This document shows, in pieces, positions 8,950 through 17,204 of a stretch of 64,000 bases of DNA. A model generated the notes under the pieces. That model was not told where the DNA came from. It did not search any database and saw nothing but the letters and a program-made list of their open reading frames with translations. The position numbers and the translations under genes were made by a program. Within the stretch, counting starts at the first letter, position 1; the number at the start of each line of letters is the position of its first letter. This DNA is from [Flexibacter] sp. ATCC 35208 (GTDB lineage Bacteria > Bacteroidota > Bacteroidia > Chitinophagales > Chitinophagaceae), in NCBI RefSeq assembly GCF_001975825.1, contig NZ_MTKN01000003.1, forward strand, positions 1-64,000, given 5' to 3'.

Positions 8950-9750
8950 TTATTGTTTAACCCAATTAGAACCATTCCATTTATAGGTACCTTCTGCCAG
9001 CTGACTAATATCCGCGAAAAAAGAGAATATTGTATGGTCTGAACTGGGACTCTTACTTTGAGGAGTTTCAACATCTCCTTTCTCTCTCTCATTTGCAAGC
9101 CATCCCATTCCTGAAATATTCCAATTATTCTTATGGATGAATTGCATTGTCTTTATATCTGCATCTGCAGTAAGATCACCGGCTTGATAAGGATCAAAAT
9201 CCGCTACCAGAGTTATTTTCACTTGCCGTTCAAGATGATTTTCTTTAATATACTCTTTTAATGCCTTTACTAGTCCTTTCCCAAAGGCCCCTCCCATACT
9301 GTGAGTGATAATTTTTATTGTTTCTATTATGTTCCCATTTTTGTCCCTGGCGAGACTTTCTATGATGCTTTTGGCATCTCGTTTTCCAAATCCGTATCCG
9401 AATGATTCCCGGCCTCTTGCGAGGGAAGAAAATCTTTTACCCTCCGCAAGGGGATGATAGCCTCCCATAGAGCCATCATAATATTGCGGTTTATGATCAT
9501 TTAATTGATCCATCACCATTCCATCAAATGAAACTGGTCTCTTTCCGTATACTGGAATAAAAACTGGCCCGGTAGCTCCCTGAAATAATCTTTCTCCTAC
9601 TTGTCTATATGCTGTAGTTTGCCAGTAACCACGACCATCGTCTCCATAATGGTTCCCATTTACAAAAATCACAAGATTACCATCTGGATCTACCGCCTGT
9701 GTAGGTTGATTAAGGGCATATACATAGGGGGATGTCCCAACCTCTGTCAC
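8950..9750 (-). CDS. orphan C-terminal tip of an RHS polymorphic toxin with lipase-like domain
   Basis: The frame begins TEVGTSPYVYALNQPTQAVDPDG, the end of the RHS-associated core (SPYxYALNxPxxxxDPDG), so it is the last about 265 residues of a much longer protein. The nearest possible start is GTG at 9750; an in-frame stop lies just before it. Residues about 28-250 form the variable tip. THSMGGAFG (about 149-157) is a lipase/alpha-beta hydrolase nucleophile elbow with Ser151, and VADFDPYQ and SSDHTIF could supply acid and His. The expected activity is lipid or ester hydrolysis in target cells. The upstream core is missing and is replaced by an integrase fragment, so this is probably a displaced orphan module. 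Confidence 0.7.
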   Translation of the reverse strand: MTEVGTSPYVYALNQPTQAVDPDGNLVIFVNGNHYGDDGRGYWQTTAYRQVGERLFQGATGPVFIPVYGKRPVSFDGMVMDQLNDHKPQYYDGSMGGYHPLAEGKRFSSLARGRESFGYGFGKRDAKSIIESLARDKNGNIIETIKIITHSMGGAFGKGLVKALKEYIKENHLERQVKITLVADFDPYQAGDLTADADIKTMQFIHKNNWNISGMGWLANEREKGDVETPQSKSPSSDHTIFSFFADISQLAEGTYKWNGSNWVKQ

Positions 9751-10114
9751 AACGGGCTATAAAGTCTTTGAAAAAGTCCAAAAAGGTCCATTTAGTAACC
9801 ATTTTCTTCCCCAATGCATAATCCAATACATCTTTAAATGCTATAATGGAGGGAATCTCATTATTATGGTCATTCAGATATTTCCTATATGAATCTTTGA
9901 TCACCTTCTCAAGGTTATCCAACCGGGCATTAAATTCAGAATATTCCGGGAAATCTTTCACCCTCGCAGCCCGTTGCAAATTATTATTCCAGTATTGAGG
10001 CTTAATTTTCTCTGGAAGATAGTACTTAAATGGACCAGCCTCATAGGTAATCCGGGCGAATATGCTGGTTTCGGCCTTTGCATCAGGCCTTTTGAGATAT
10101 AATTTGATGTCCAT
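9710..10114 (-). pseudogene. truncated tyrosine recombinase (integrase) N-terminus
   Basis: The frame from ATG 10114 (MDIKLYLKRPDAKAE) matches the N-terminal arm-type DNA-binding and SAM-like core-binding regions of Bacteroidota phage/transposon integrases (SIFARITYEAGPFKYYLPEK, TFLDFFKDFIARCDRG). After about 120 residues homology ends near 9757. The frame then reads a few out-of-frame codons of the RHS tip (WDIPLCICP) before a stop. The catalytic domain with the R-H-R-Y residues is absent. The gene lies immediately 3' of tRNA-Gln, the usual position of a tRNA-targeting integrase. The protein is almost certainly inactive. Confidence 0.75.
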
Positions 10115-10135
10115 AGCTAAGGGGTTATACGACAT

Positions 10136-10143
10136 CAAATATA
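10136..10143 (-). promoter_or_regulatory. -7 element of the integrase remnant
   Basis: TATATTTG on the minus strand fits TAnnTTTG and sits 22 nt before the ATG at 10114. This supports that start over the in-frame upstream TTG/ATG codons, which overlap the element. No good -33 TTTG is visible. Confidence 0.4.
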
Positions 10144-10243
10144 CCCCAATTTAATGTCGGGGTACACGCTGGGGTAAACCAATCATTGATTTTAATTTTC
10201 TTCTTTTAATCTTACTTTCTCTCAAAACCCAACAGCATAAAAG

Positions 10244-10278
10244 AAAAAAGCCAATCCTGATAAAATCAGAACTGGCTT
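10244..10278 (-). terminator. terminator of tRNA-Gln
   Basis: The minus strand forms an imperfect stem (AAGCCA at the base pairing with TGGCTT, 10278-10273 and 10253-10248, with an internal TCTGA/TCAG helix) followed by a T-rich run at 10249-10244. It lies 15 nt after the tRNA 3' end. Confidence 0.7.
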
Positions 10279-10292
10279 AAAAAACTTTCTTG

Positions 10293-10363
10293 TTGTCCTA
10301 CCAGGATTCGAACCTAGACAGTCTGAACCAAAATCAGATGTACTACCATTATACTATAGGACA
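10293..10363 (-). tRNA. tRNA-Gln (anticodon TTG)
   Basis: A 71-nt cloverleaf: acceptor TGTCCTA/TAGGACA, anticodon stem TCTGA/TCAGA around the loop TTTTGGT (anticodon TTG), T-arm with GGTTCGAATCC. Discriminator A; CCA is not encoded. An integrase relic lies directly at its 3' side. Confidence 0.93.
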
Positions 10364-10447
10364 ATACCTCCCGTATCCTTCAACAACATGTTGCTGCGAT
10401 TTGGGATGGCGAAATTAGTAAAATTTTCTAACCCACCAAAAAAACCT

Positions 10448-11452
10448 TTAAATCTTTTCCAGAATTCCTGATACCGGCAGTTGTTCCATACACGCATGAT
10501 CTCCCCTGAAACACGGTTTATTACCAAAAATACTACACGGCCTACAGTACAAATCCACCTGCGCTGCTTTCTCAATCTTCTGCCCATACCCCATAAATCC
10601 TGCAAAAGGATGCGTCGCACCCCACACCGATACCACCGGCACACCAAATAATGAAGCCAGATGCATATTAGCCGAATCCATACTGATCATGGTATCCATC
10701 TGACTAATAATAGCCAACTCTTCCGGCAATTTAAACCTTCCTGCTACCACTATCGCCTGTGGATACCGCTCCGCCAGCTCCTGTAGCTTTGCTACCTCAC
10801 CAGCACCACCACCCATCAGCAATACCTTCGTATCCTTACGCTCCACCAACTGCCCTAACAACGCCGCTATTTTATCAAAAGGATACGTTTTCTCTTTATA
10901 AGTCGCAAAAGGCGCCAGTCCCATCCATTTCCAATCTCCCTTCGCCCCCATGCCTACTGGCAAGGCTCGTTTCCCGAACACCGGAGGTGTCGTACTCATA
11001 TCCACAGCATACCCAAGTTTACGAAACACATCCGCATACCGCTCTATCGTACTCCTCAAAGGCTGTAACACCTTATTCTCCTGCCGCGCCAATGCCTTTT
11101 TCCCGGCTCGTCCTTTATCAATTACCGCCACTTTACGACCAGTCAACCTAAAAAACGTCCTCACGATCTGTGATCTCAGCACCTGGTGCAGATCCGCCAC
11201 CGCATCAATACGATATTGCGCACGCACGGCTTTAAATAGCCGGTACAACCCTTTCACTCCCTTATGGGCGCCTTTCAGATCAGCCGGAAAAAAGTGTAAC
11301 CTTGGAATGCCTTCACACAAAGCACCCCAGTGCTTGTTCGACACAAACACAATTTCCAAATCCGGATGAGCCTTTAGCATCCGTTGCATGACAGGAATCG
11401 TCATGGCCACATCACCCATGGCCGAAAAACGGATAGCCAGTAATGTCCTCAT
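10448..11452 (-). CDS. GT9-family heptosyltransferase-like glycosyltransferase
   Basis: The 334-residue protein starts RTLLAIRFSAMGDVAMTIPV, the typical N-terminal phosphate/nucleotide region of ADP-heptose:LPS heptosyltransferases (GT9). It contains the C-terminal donor-site motif ISMDSANMHLASLFGVPVVSVWGATHPFAGF. It has no signal peptide; GT9 enzymes act on the cytoplasmic face of the inner membrane in LPS core assembly. It sits 3 bp downstream of the DUF4254 gene and probably shares its transcript. Sugar donor and acceptor cannot be read from the sequence. Confidence 0.88.
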   Translation of the reverse strand: MRTLLAIRFSAMGDVAMTIPVMQRMLKAHPDLEIVFVSNKHWGALCEGIPRLHFFPADLKGAHKGVKGLYRLFKAVRAQYRIDAVADLHQVLRSQIVRTFFRLTGRKVAVIDKGRAGKKALARQENKVLQPLRSTIERYADVFRKLGYAVDMSTTPPVFGKRALPVGMGAKGDWKWMGLAPFATYKEKTYPFDKIAALLGQLVERKDTKVLLMGGGAGEVAKLQELAERYPQAIVVAGRFKLPEELAIISQMDTMISMDSANMHLASLFGVPVVSVWGATHPFAGFMGYGQKIEKAAQVDLYCRPCSIFGNKPCFRGDHACMEQLPVSGILEKI

Positions 11453-11455
11453 AAA

Positions 11456-12064
11456 TTAATTGGAAGCGCTCTTGTAGAGAACAGGATTCAGAGAAGGATC
11501 GTTGTACATCTTCATCTGCTTGTACACCTTCATATACTTTTTACCGGCATCAATATCTTCCAGCAGCAGGTTGATCGCCGTACCCAGGTCCCTCCTTTGC
11601 TCGAGCAACACATCCAGCTTACGCTGACATGCTTCACGATGCGCAGGAGTCGCATCTGTACGGGTAGCTTCTTCCCGCATGTGGTAAATCTTAAGCGCCA
11701 GGATAGACAAACGGTCTACAGCCCAGGCCGGACTCTCTGTATTGATAGATGCACCCACTCCAGGCGTTACATCTTTATATTTTTCAAGGAAATAACTATC
11801 AATATATTCTACGACATCTGTACGCTCCTGGTTAGATTTATCAATCCAACGCTTGATTTCCAATGCCTTGACCGGATCAATCAATGGATCACGGATAATA
11901 TCCTCCAGGTGCCATTGTACGGTGTCAATCCAGTTTTTCAGATATAAAAGGTGCTCTATCTTAGTTTTTTCATAAGGATTCAGGATAGATTGGTACACGC
12001 TGTTATGCACATGATAATCAGCTATGCTCTGATCAAATATTTGATTGCAAAGTTCTGTAAACAT
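11456..12064 (-). CDS. DUF4254-family cytoplasmic protein
   Basis: The frame can be opened further upstream, but the start is placed at ATG 12064 (MFTELCNQIFDQSIADYH). Upstream codons are low-complexity and run over the divergent sigma gene, and a promoter element lies directly before this ATG. The 202-residue product is mostly helical and soluble (HLEDIIRDPLIDP, KRWIDKSNQERTDVVEYID, ESPAWAVDRLSILALKIYHM), matching DUF4254. This family is often encoded next to LPS glycosyltransferases in Bacteroidota, as here with a GT9 gene 3 bp downstream. The biochemical role is unknown. Confidence 0.8.
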   Translation of the reverse strand: MFTELCNQIFDQSIADYHVHNSVYQSILNPYEKTKIEHLLYLKNWIDTVQWHLEDIIRDPLIDPVKALEIKRWIDKSNQERTDVVEYIDSYFLEKYKDVTPGVGASINTESPAWAVDRLSILALKIYHMREEATRTDATPAHREACQRKLDVLLEQRRDLGTAINLLLEDIDAGKKYMKVYKQMKMYNDPSLNPVLYKSASN

Positions 12065-12068
12065 GTAG

Positions 12069-12076
12069 CAAATGTA
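12069..12076 (-). promoter_or_regulatory. -7 element directly before the DUF4254 gene
   Basis: TACATTTG on the minus strand fits TAnnTTTG; only four bases (CTAC) separate it from the ATG at 12064. If used, the transcript would be leaderless or nearly so. No convincing -33 element is present. Confidence 0.4.
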
Positions 12077-12189
12077 TACAAAATGGTTAAATAGGTAAAT
12101 AGAGATTTTAATCATCCGAACTTTAACATTCAAGTAACAATTGCTGCTTACATTTAATTCGCATTTTAGCAACCTTATATCAACACTAT

Positions 12190-12711
12190 ATGTCTGATAA
12201 CCCATCCAGGATTCTCTTCGGTCAGCTGTTTGAAGCGAACAGGGAAAAAGTGTACAGGTTCGCATACAAGCTTACTGACGACCGGTTACGAGCACAGGAG
12301 GTGACACAACAATGTTTTATTAAGTTATGGGAAAACATACATAAAATACAGGTCAATCAGGATGTATTTCCTCTGCTGTTCGTCTATGTCAAGCATATTG
12401 TCATCGATGAAACCCGGAAGCTTTACCGGGAACGGAAATCTCTTGCCCATATCTCCTCCGGTCATCCCCCCGTAAGCGAACACCGGGAAGACCAGACCTT
12501 AATGCACAAAGAATTCCGCGAACAGATACAGAAAGTTATTGAAAGAATGCCCGAACAGCGCCGCAATATCTACCTGCTTAGCAGGGATAAAGGCAAAAGT
12601 TACAAGGAAATAGCCGATCAGCTTAGCCTGTCTCCTGCCACCGTCAGGAACCATCTCAACCTCGCCCTGCAATACATCAGGCGCGAAATGATGACCCACT
12701 ACGACATGTGA
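12190..12711 (+). CDS. ECF-type RNA polymerase sigma-70 factor
   Basis: This 173-residue protein has sigma region 2 (about 9-75: LFEANREKVYRFAYKLTDDR, EVTQQCFIKLWENI) and region 4 (about 113-165) with the helix-turn-helix SYKEIADQLSLSPATVRNHLN. It lacks regions 1 and 3, as ECF factors do. No anti-sigma gene is adjacent; the next gene, 23 bp downstream, is an S41 protease lipoprotein. The nearest FecR gene is about 8.5 kb away and on the other strand. Whether the two work together is unknown. Confidence 0.92.
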   Translation: MSDNPSRILFGQLFEANREKVYRFAYKLTDDRLRAQEVTQQCFIKLWENIHKIQVNQDVFPLLFVYVKHIVIDETRKLYRERKSLAHISSGHPPVSEHREDQTLMHKEFREQIQKVIERMPEQRRNIYLLSRDKGKSYKEIADQLSLSPATVRNHLNLALQYIRREMMTHYDM

Positions 12712-12734
12712 TATTACCCACTTAATATAACACT

Positions 12735-14081
12735 ATGCTTCGCCCTTCCCTTATTGTACTGACAGTACTATTCTGCGTTGTTGCCTGCCGAAAGGAGGAC
12801 ACACCTGACGTCACACCCACCGGCCCCGTCACCCAGGCTGAAACAAATAAATGGATACTGGATAGTATGCGCTATTTCTATCTCTGGAACAGTTATCTGC
12901 CATCCAGTGTAGATACCACACTTAGCAGCACTGACTATTTCGCCAGCCTGAAATACACTGATGACCGGTTTTCTTTCCTGTATAATCCAAATGACAATTC
13001 AACCTATCCCAAATACATGCTGTATCAATATGGGATAGAATTTGCCATTATATCAGGCTCCAATGGCCCTGTGGGCGTCATTGAACTGGTCATACCCAGT
13101 TCTGTAGCAGCATTAAACGGCATCAAAAGAGGAGATTATTTTACTGCCATCAACGGTACAACAATCACCAGCAGCAATGCTACTGAACTGACCACCGCTA
13201 TGCTCGAAGGCTCCTCCTCTACCCTCACCATGGAATCAACCGGCGAAGAAATTACACTACCTGCCCAAAGCCTGGGTGAAAACCCGATCTATCAACAGGA
13301 TACATTCCTGGTAAACAATAAAGTCGTCGCTTACCTGTTTTATAACTACTTCAATGATACTTACAATACTGCTTTACAACAGGTCTTTCAATCCTTCAAA
13401 ACTGCAGGTGCATCAGAACTAATACTTGATCTCAGGTATAACCCCGGCGGCAGCGCAGCGGCGGCAGCCCTGCTGAATGCCATGATCGCCACTGACATTA
13501 CCGAACAAAGCATCTTTGCAAAATATACCGGCAACAGTCAACTGGGTAGCAGAAACATTTCCTACAAATCAGCCCTCTCTGTACCTGAAAGTGGCAGCGC
13601 TATTTCCTTTTCCACATTATCAGATAAACGCCTTTCCCTTTCCCGGGTATTCATCCTTTCTGGTGCAGCTACTGCATCTGCCGCTGAGTTAACCATCAAT
13701 TCCCTGAAACCATATACACAAGTCATACAAATCGGGGAAACCACTTACGGAAAAGATAAAGGCGCCGTTATCATCAGCGATACCCGCTCTCCACAAAGAA
13801 TTTCCTGGACGCTCATGCCTATTACCTATAACCTGTTCAATGCAGCAGGTACAGGTGGATATACCAGTGGTATCACTCCAGATTATTCCATCGATGAAAT
13901 GTCTTCTTTACCACTGACAGCTATCGGAGACACCAACGATCCGCTGATAGCAAGAGCCATCGCAATCATAAATGGTAATGGAAGAATAAGTACGACTAAT
14001 AACAGCGTTAAACATTACTATAATTCCCCTTCACTGGCTGCACAAAAAGAAATAGTAAAGATTGTAAGAAGTCCACTGTAG
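12735..14081 (+). CDS. S41-family (C-terminal processing-like) serine protease lipoprotein
   Basis: The 448-residue product has a lipobox at Cys18 (CVVACRKED). Residues about 35-100 are an N-terminal helical domain (WILDSMRYFYLWN). A PDZ-like domain spans about 100-175 (VIPSSVAALNGIKRGDYFTAING), and the S41 catalytic core follows about 195-400. LDLRYNPGGS precedes the nucleophile Ser315 in ATASAAEL, and the catalytic Lys340 lies in TYGKDKG. It would act as a periplasmic or surface-anchored protease. It lies 23 bp behind the ECF sigma gene and may be cotranscribed with it. Confidence 0.9.
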   Translation: MLRPSLIVLTVLFCVVACRKEDTPDVTPTGPVTQAETNKWILDSMRYFYLWNSYLPSSVDTTLSSTDYFASLKYTDDRFSFLYNPNDNSTYPKYMLYQYGIEFAIISGSNGPVGVIELVIPSSVAALNGIKRGDYFTAINGTTITSSNATELTTAMLEGSSSTLTMESTGEEITLPAQSLGENPIYQQDTFLVNNKVVAYLFYNYFNDTYNTALQQVFQSFKTAGASELILDLRYNPGGSAAAAALLNAMIATDITEQSIFAKYTGNSQLGSRNISYKSALSVPESGSAISFSTLSDKRLSLSRVFILSGAATASAAELTINSLKPYTQVIQIGETTYGKDKGAVIISDTRSPQRISWTLMPITYNLFNAAGTGGYTSGITPDYSIDEMSSLPLTAIGDTNDPLIARAIAIINGNGRISTTNNSVKHYYNSPSLAAQKEIVKIVRSPL

Positions 14082-14152
14082 ATACAGCCGACTTTTTTGC
14101 TAATGGGGATTGTTTTAATGCTAACTTCAATGTTTTATTGAGAGACATATAT

Positions 14153-14174
14153 GTATACTGTAGACACAGTATAC
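14153..14174. terminator. hairpin between convergent genes
   Basis: GTATACTGT (14153-14161) and ACAGTATAC (14166-14174) form a perfect 9-bp stem with the 4-nt loop AGAC. It lies 16 bp after the minus-strand gene at 14191 and 72 bp after the S41 gene. There is no long T-run, so it may act as an mRNA-end stabiliser instead of a classic terminator. Confidence 0.5.
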
Positions 14175-14190
14175 CAACATCAAACATTTA

Positions 14191-14844
14191 TCAAAGATCA
14201 TTATAACCTTCAGTGTATTTGGTAATTCTCACATCATGTCCACGCATGTGTAACATAACATGATCTACGCGGGTTTTATTTCCAACTCCTAAGAGTAGTA
14301 TTCCTGCAGGTAATGCTTGTTGAAATTGCTGCGGAAAGTCCATATTGACATGTTCAATAATACCAGAACTATCTTCCGGCTCTTTTCCACCATAGGATAA
14401 TTCCTTCCCTTCCGGCAATATCTTACTTTCCCAACCGGGCATTACTTTCCGCTGAGGAGCATTCCCCATCAGGATCACACCGTTCCAGTGTGTGCGTACG
14501 GTATCTGTAAACTGAAATTGAATTGGTAAACCTGTGGTGCCCTGAGCGATCAATCTGGAGTCACGAACAATGATGATGCCACCACCACTTCTGAAAGAAG
14601 GATCAGGTAATATATTGATAGTGGTACCGGGTTCAATACGTAAAGAAGATTTGTTGATAACATATACCCAGCCTTCTACATACCACTTTCTATCATTTGT
14701 CAATAACGTGTTCGCACTATACACACCCCTTAGCGTATCCTGCAGGGGGATGATCTCTTCCTTCGTATTCTGCAAAGGATCATCATCCTTATTGCAGGCA
14801 ATCAACAGGAACAAAATGGCGATATGTAAAAAAAGGGTTTTCAT
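14191..14844 (-). CDS. short beta-helix-type lipoprotein, paralogue of the 15733 gene
   Basis: The 217-residue product has a lipobox (LFLLIACNKDDD). Its sequence WYVEGWVYVINKSSLRIEPGTTINI, then GGGIIIVRDSRLIAQGT, IQFQF and WNGVILMGNAP parallels the first 150 residues of the larger lipoprotein at 15733-17136 (WHLSGLVYVDSADVLIIDAGT, GGGMVITRGAKISAIGTSTNPIVF, WSGMVILGNAP). It is therefore a shortened paralogue lacking the C-terminal half of the right-handed beta-helix. It is the last gene of the receptor cluster. Function is unknown; a surface-exposed binding or adhesive role is possible. Confidence 0.75.
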   Translation of the reverse strand: MKTLFLHIAILFLLIACNKDDDPLQNTKEEIIPLQDTLRGVYSANTLLTNDRKWYVEGWVYVINKSSLRIEPGTTINILPDPSFRSGGGIIIVRDSRLIAQGTTGLPIQFQFTDTVRTHWNGVILMGNAPQRKVMPGWESKILPEGKELSYGGKEPEDSSGIIEHVNMDFPQQFQQALPAGILLLGVGNKTRVDHVMLHMRGHDVRITKYTEGYNDL

Positions 14845-14859
14845 TGATAGCTAAATAAT

Positions 14860-14881
14860 GTAAGCTGTAGAAACAGCTTAC
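14860..14881 (-). repeat. intercistronic hairpin
   Basis: GTAAGCTGT and ACAGCTTAC form a perfect 9-bp stem with loop AGAA. It lies between the genes at 14894-15664 and 14191-14844 and has the same build as the hairpin at 14153 (9-bp stem GTAnnCTGT, 4-nt loop AGAn). Confidence 0.6.
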
Positions 14882-14893
14882 CTGGAAAATGAT

Positions 14894-15664
14894 TTAATAG
14901 GTTGCATATGAAGTGGTAAACTTCAACTTATTTCTTGTTGTATATGCTGTCAGTGTAATAATTTGTCGGCTTCCTCCCTGCAAAGACAAACTGATCGTCT
15001 CCAGATTAAAAGCATCTTTTATAAATTCTCCTGTTGCTACATTTTTTAGTTTAATAGCGTATGTAATAGGTGTACCTGTTTCGTCGGTCACCAATATTGT
15101 AGTCTGATTTGTATGAAGTTTGTTCTTTTCCAGATTAGGCCAGGTGATACCTGTTTCTTCAAATTGACCAGTTTCATTATTAGATTTGAAAAGGTATGCA
15201 TCTACAGTTACAGAGTTAGGCACAAGTTCTTCCGGCATCGCATTAAATAAAAAGAACAAAGTGGAATCCGCTCCAACATTGGCATCACTTCCCTGCATAA
15301 AACTCTGGATGCCAAGGGTAGGACTATATGCTAATCTCAAAGCCACGTTTTCTCCTGCACTTACAGACACTGTTGTATCAAGCAATACAGTATCAGTACC
15401 TGCTTTTTTAAAATAAATAGTACTGGGTTTCCCAGCTGACAATAACAATTTTGAAAATACGCCTACGGATTCTCCCGCAGCTAAAGTATCAATCTTTGTA
15501 TCCCCTACGTAAACATCTAGCGTGATTGTACCTGGTAATGCCAGTAATTCAGCTGAAAAAGAAGCAAAATAATATTCATTAACAGGATCCCCTTTCTTAC
15601 AAGCTGTCATCATAGTAAAAACAACAGCTAATGATAATAATGTAAATTTGGAAAATTTGAACAT
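14894..15664 (-). CDS. lipoprotein of unknown function, possibly DUF4397-like
   Basis: The ATG at 15664 (MFKFSKFTLLSLAVVFTMMTAC) gives a standard lipoprotein signal; upstream in-frame codons are not needed. The 256-residue mature region is rich in beta strands and looks like two Ig-like repeats (LPGTITLDVYVGDTKIDTLAAG; PNSVTVDAYLFKSNNETGQFE). Small domains of this kind occur in DUF4397 and related surface lipoproteins, but I cannot assign it firmly. It lies between two beta-helix lipoproteins downstream of a TonB receptor and is probably a surface accessory protein of that system. Confidence 0.7.
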   Translation of the reverse strand: MFKFSKFTLLSLAVVFTMMTACKKGDPVNEYYFASFSAELLALPGTITLDVYVGDTKIDTLAAGESVGVFSKLLLSAGKPSTIYFKKAGTDTVLLDTTVSVSAGENVALRLAYSPTLGIQSFMQGSDANVGADSTLFFLFNAMPEELVPNSVTVDAYLFKSNNETGQFEETGITWPNLEKNKLHTNQTTILVTDETGTPITYAIKLKNVATGEFIKDAFNLETISLSLQGGSRQIITLTAYTTRNKLKFTTSYATY

Positions 15665-15682
15665 GTGTTTATTTTTTAAAAG

Positions 15683-15711
15683 CAAGTGTGGAGAAATAAT
15701 CTCCACACTTG
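15683..15711 (-). repeat. intercistronic hairpin
   Basis: CAAGTGTGGAGA (15683-15694) and TCTCCACACTTG (15700-15711) form a perfect 12-bp stem with a 5-nt loop in the 68-bp spacer after the 15733-17136 gene. On the minus strand only a short TTTT follows, so partial termination or 3'-end protection is more likely than a full stop. Confidence 0.6.
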
Positions 15712-15732
15712 TATCATAAGAACTGAAAGTAA

Positions 15733-17136
15733 TTAGTACTTAGACCAACCTGAAGTCCAGTCAACTCCACCAAATGTAAATGCACCTGCTCCGAAAGAAG
15801 CTGCATCTCCACCATTTGCAGGGAAGAAGTTAGCAGCGCTTGCAGTAGTAGGTCTTACGAATGGATTAACCAGCTTAATATCAGCATTTACGCCATTAGC
15901 AGCTGGATAAGCAGTATTATCACCACCGATAGTTACAATTGAAGAACAAGGGCTTGTACCTTCAATACCAAATGGAGTTACATAACCCTGAACCAATACA
16001 TTGTACAGAGTAGACAGTCCTCTTGCATAAGCACAAGGAGTGTTACCCAATGCTCCATCCAGAGAAATACCCTTGTTGAATCCCATGAAAACAGAGTTCT
16101 GGATTGTGAAACGAGAGCTTCTTCTCAGGTGAGCTGCACGACCATATGTACCAGTACCAGAAGGTGCACCATTGGTAATAGAAGAACGTGTAGCAGGAAC
16201 ACCAATAACAGTCATGTAGTTAATAACTGGTTTAGTAACCGGAGTTGCAGTAGAATCTCCAGTAGAGTTATTATCGCTTTCGATACCGTTTGAAGCACTC
16301 TTATCAGCACGTGAAGTATCAGATAAACCTAACGCATAAGTGATAGAACCAGAATAACCGTTATCAAAGTCAAACATATCATCCAATGCATCTACAGAAA
16401 TCAGATAAGATACGTTTACAGTACCACCGAAGAATTCGATAGCGTCATCTTTAGATTTGTAAATTTCAATGTGGTCGATAGTAGTACCGGAACCAACACC
16501 GGCCAATGTCAGACCGTTAATTTCATTATCAGTTGATAATTCATAACCACCATACTCAATACGAACATAACGTAAAGTACCTGAGTTATCAGTAGATACA
16601 GTACCTGAAGTACCACCGAAAGTTGCGTTAGCAGGAGGATTTGTAGGAATACCTTCAACCTGAACACGACCACTGTGGTTAGTAGGTGCGTTACCTAAAA
16701 TAACCATACCAGACCAGTCACCTGATGCAGGATTAGTTGTGTCAGCAGATGTAAAAACAATAGGGTTGGTAGAAGTACCAATAGCAGAAATTTTAGCACC
16801 ACGGGTGATAACCATACCACCACCAGGAACTGAAGTGCTGGTGCTCTTGTCACCATAGATTCTTGTACCGGCATCGATGATCAGCACATCTGCTGAGTCA
16901 ACATATACCAGACCACTCAGATGCCATCTTTTGTCAGCTGTCAGGTGGATTGAGTCAACAACACTATGGCCTGTTCCTAATACACCAGACAGTGTAGTGC
17001 TGGTAGGTACAACCTGGGTTGCGGACAATGCACGGTCGCCGATGCCACTTGCATCTTTTTTACAAGAGCTTACCAGAGCTGCACTTATGATTGCAGCTGA
17101 GAATAAAGCGACGAAAATTAAGGGTTTTCTTTTCAT
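15733..17136 (-). CDS. right-handed beta-helix surface lipoprotein
   Basis: The 467-residue product has a lipobox (AALVSSCKKDAS). It contains repeated beta-helix rungs: VLIIDAGTRIYG, GGGMVITRGAKISAIG, LRYVRIEYGGYEL, GLTLAGVGSGTTIDHIEIY, AIEFFGGTVNVSYL and FTIQNSVFMGFNKG. Proteins of this kind are common next to Bacteroidota TonB receptors with STN/carboxypeptidase-like domains. It starts 68 bp downstream of the receptor stop and is the best candidate for a substrate-binding partner. The ligand is unknown. Confidence 0.8.
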   Translation of the reverse strand: MKRKPLIFVALFSAAIISAALVSSCKKDASGIGDRALSATQVVPTSTTLSGVLGTGHSVVDSIHLTADKRWHLSGLVYVDSADVLIIDAGTRIYGDKSTSTSVPGGGMVITRGAKISAIGTSTNPIVFTSADTTNPASGDWSGMVILGNAPTNHSGRVQVEGIPTNPPANATFGGTSGTVSTDNSGTLRYVRIEYGGYELSTDNEINGLTLAGVGSGTTIDHIEIYKSKDDAIEFFGGTVNVSYLISVDALDDMFDFDNGYSGSITYALGLSDTSRADKSASNGIESDNNSTGDSTATPVTKPVINYMTVIGVPATRSSITNGAPSGTGTYGRAAHLRRSSRFTIQNSVFMGFNKGISLDGALGNTPCAYARGLSTLYNVLVQGYVTPFGIEGTSPCSSIVTIGGDNTAYPAANGVNADIKLVNPFVRPTTASAANFFPANGGDAASFGAGAFTFGGVDWTSGWSKY

Positions 17137-17204
17137 CTTGTTGATGTTTTCTTAAAGGTTAAAAATTGCATACCTGATCAGGATATATATATGAAACGCG
17201 TTTA

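Noticed and set aside
8036..10363. Direct repeat of the tRNA-Gln 3' end marking an attachment site
   Set aside because: I searched by eye for the T-arm segment GGATTCGAACCT downstream of the integrase relic and found no second copy within 2.3 kb.
10354..10647. 97-codon minus-strand frame overlapping the GT9 gene
   Set aside because: Lies in another frame of the GT9 gene and partly over tRNA-Gln; Trp/Arg-rich nonsense composition.
17173..17202. Small perfect palindromes CCTGATCAGG and AAACGCGTTT in the receptor/lipoprotein spacer
   Set aside because: Too short and without loops; they could be chance restriction-site-like palindromes and show no link to other features.
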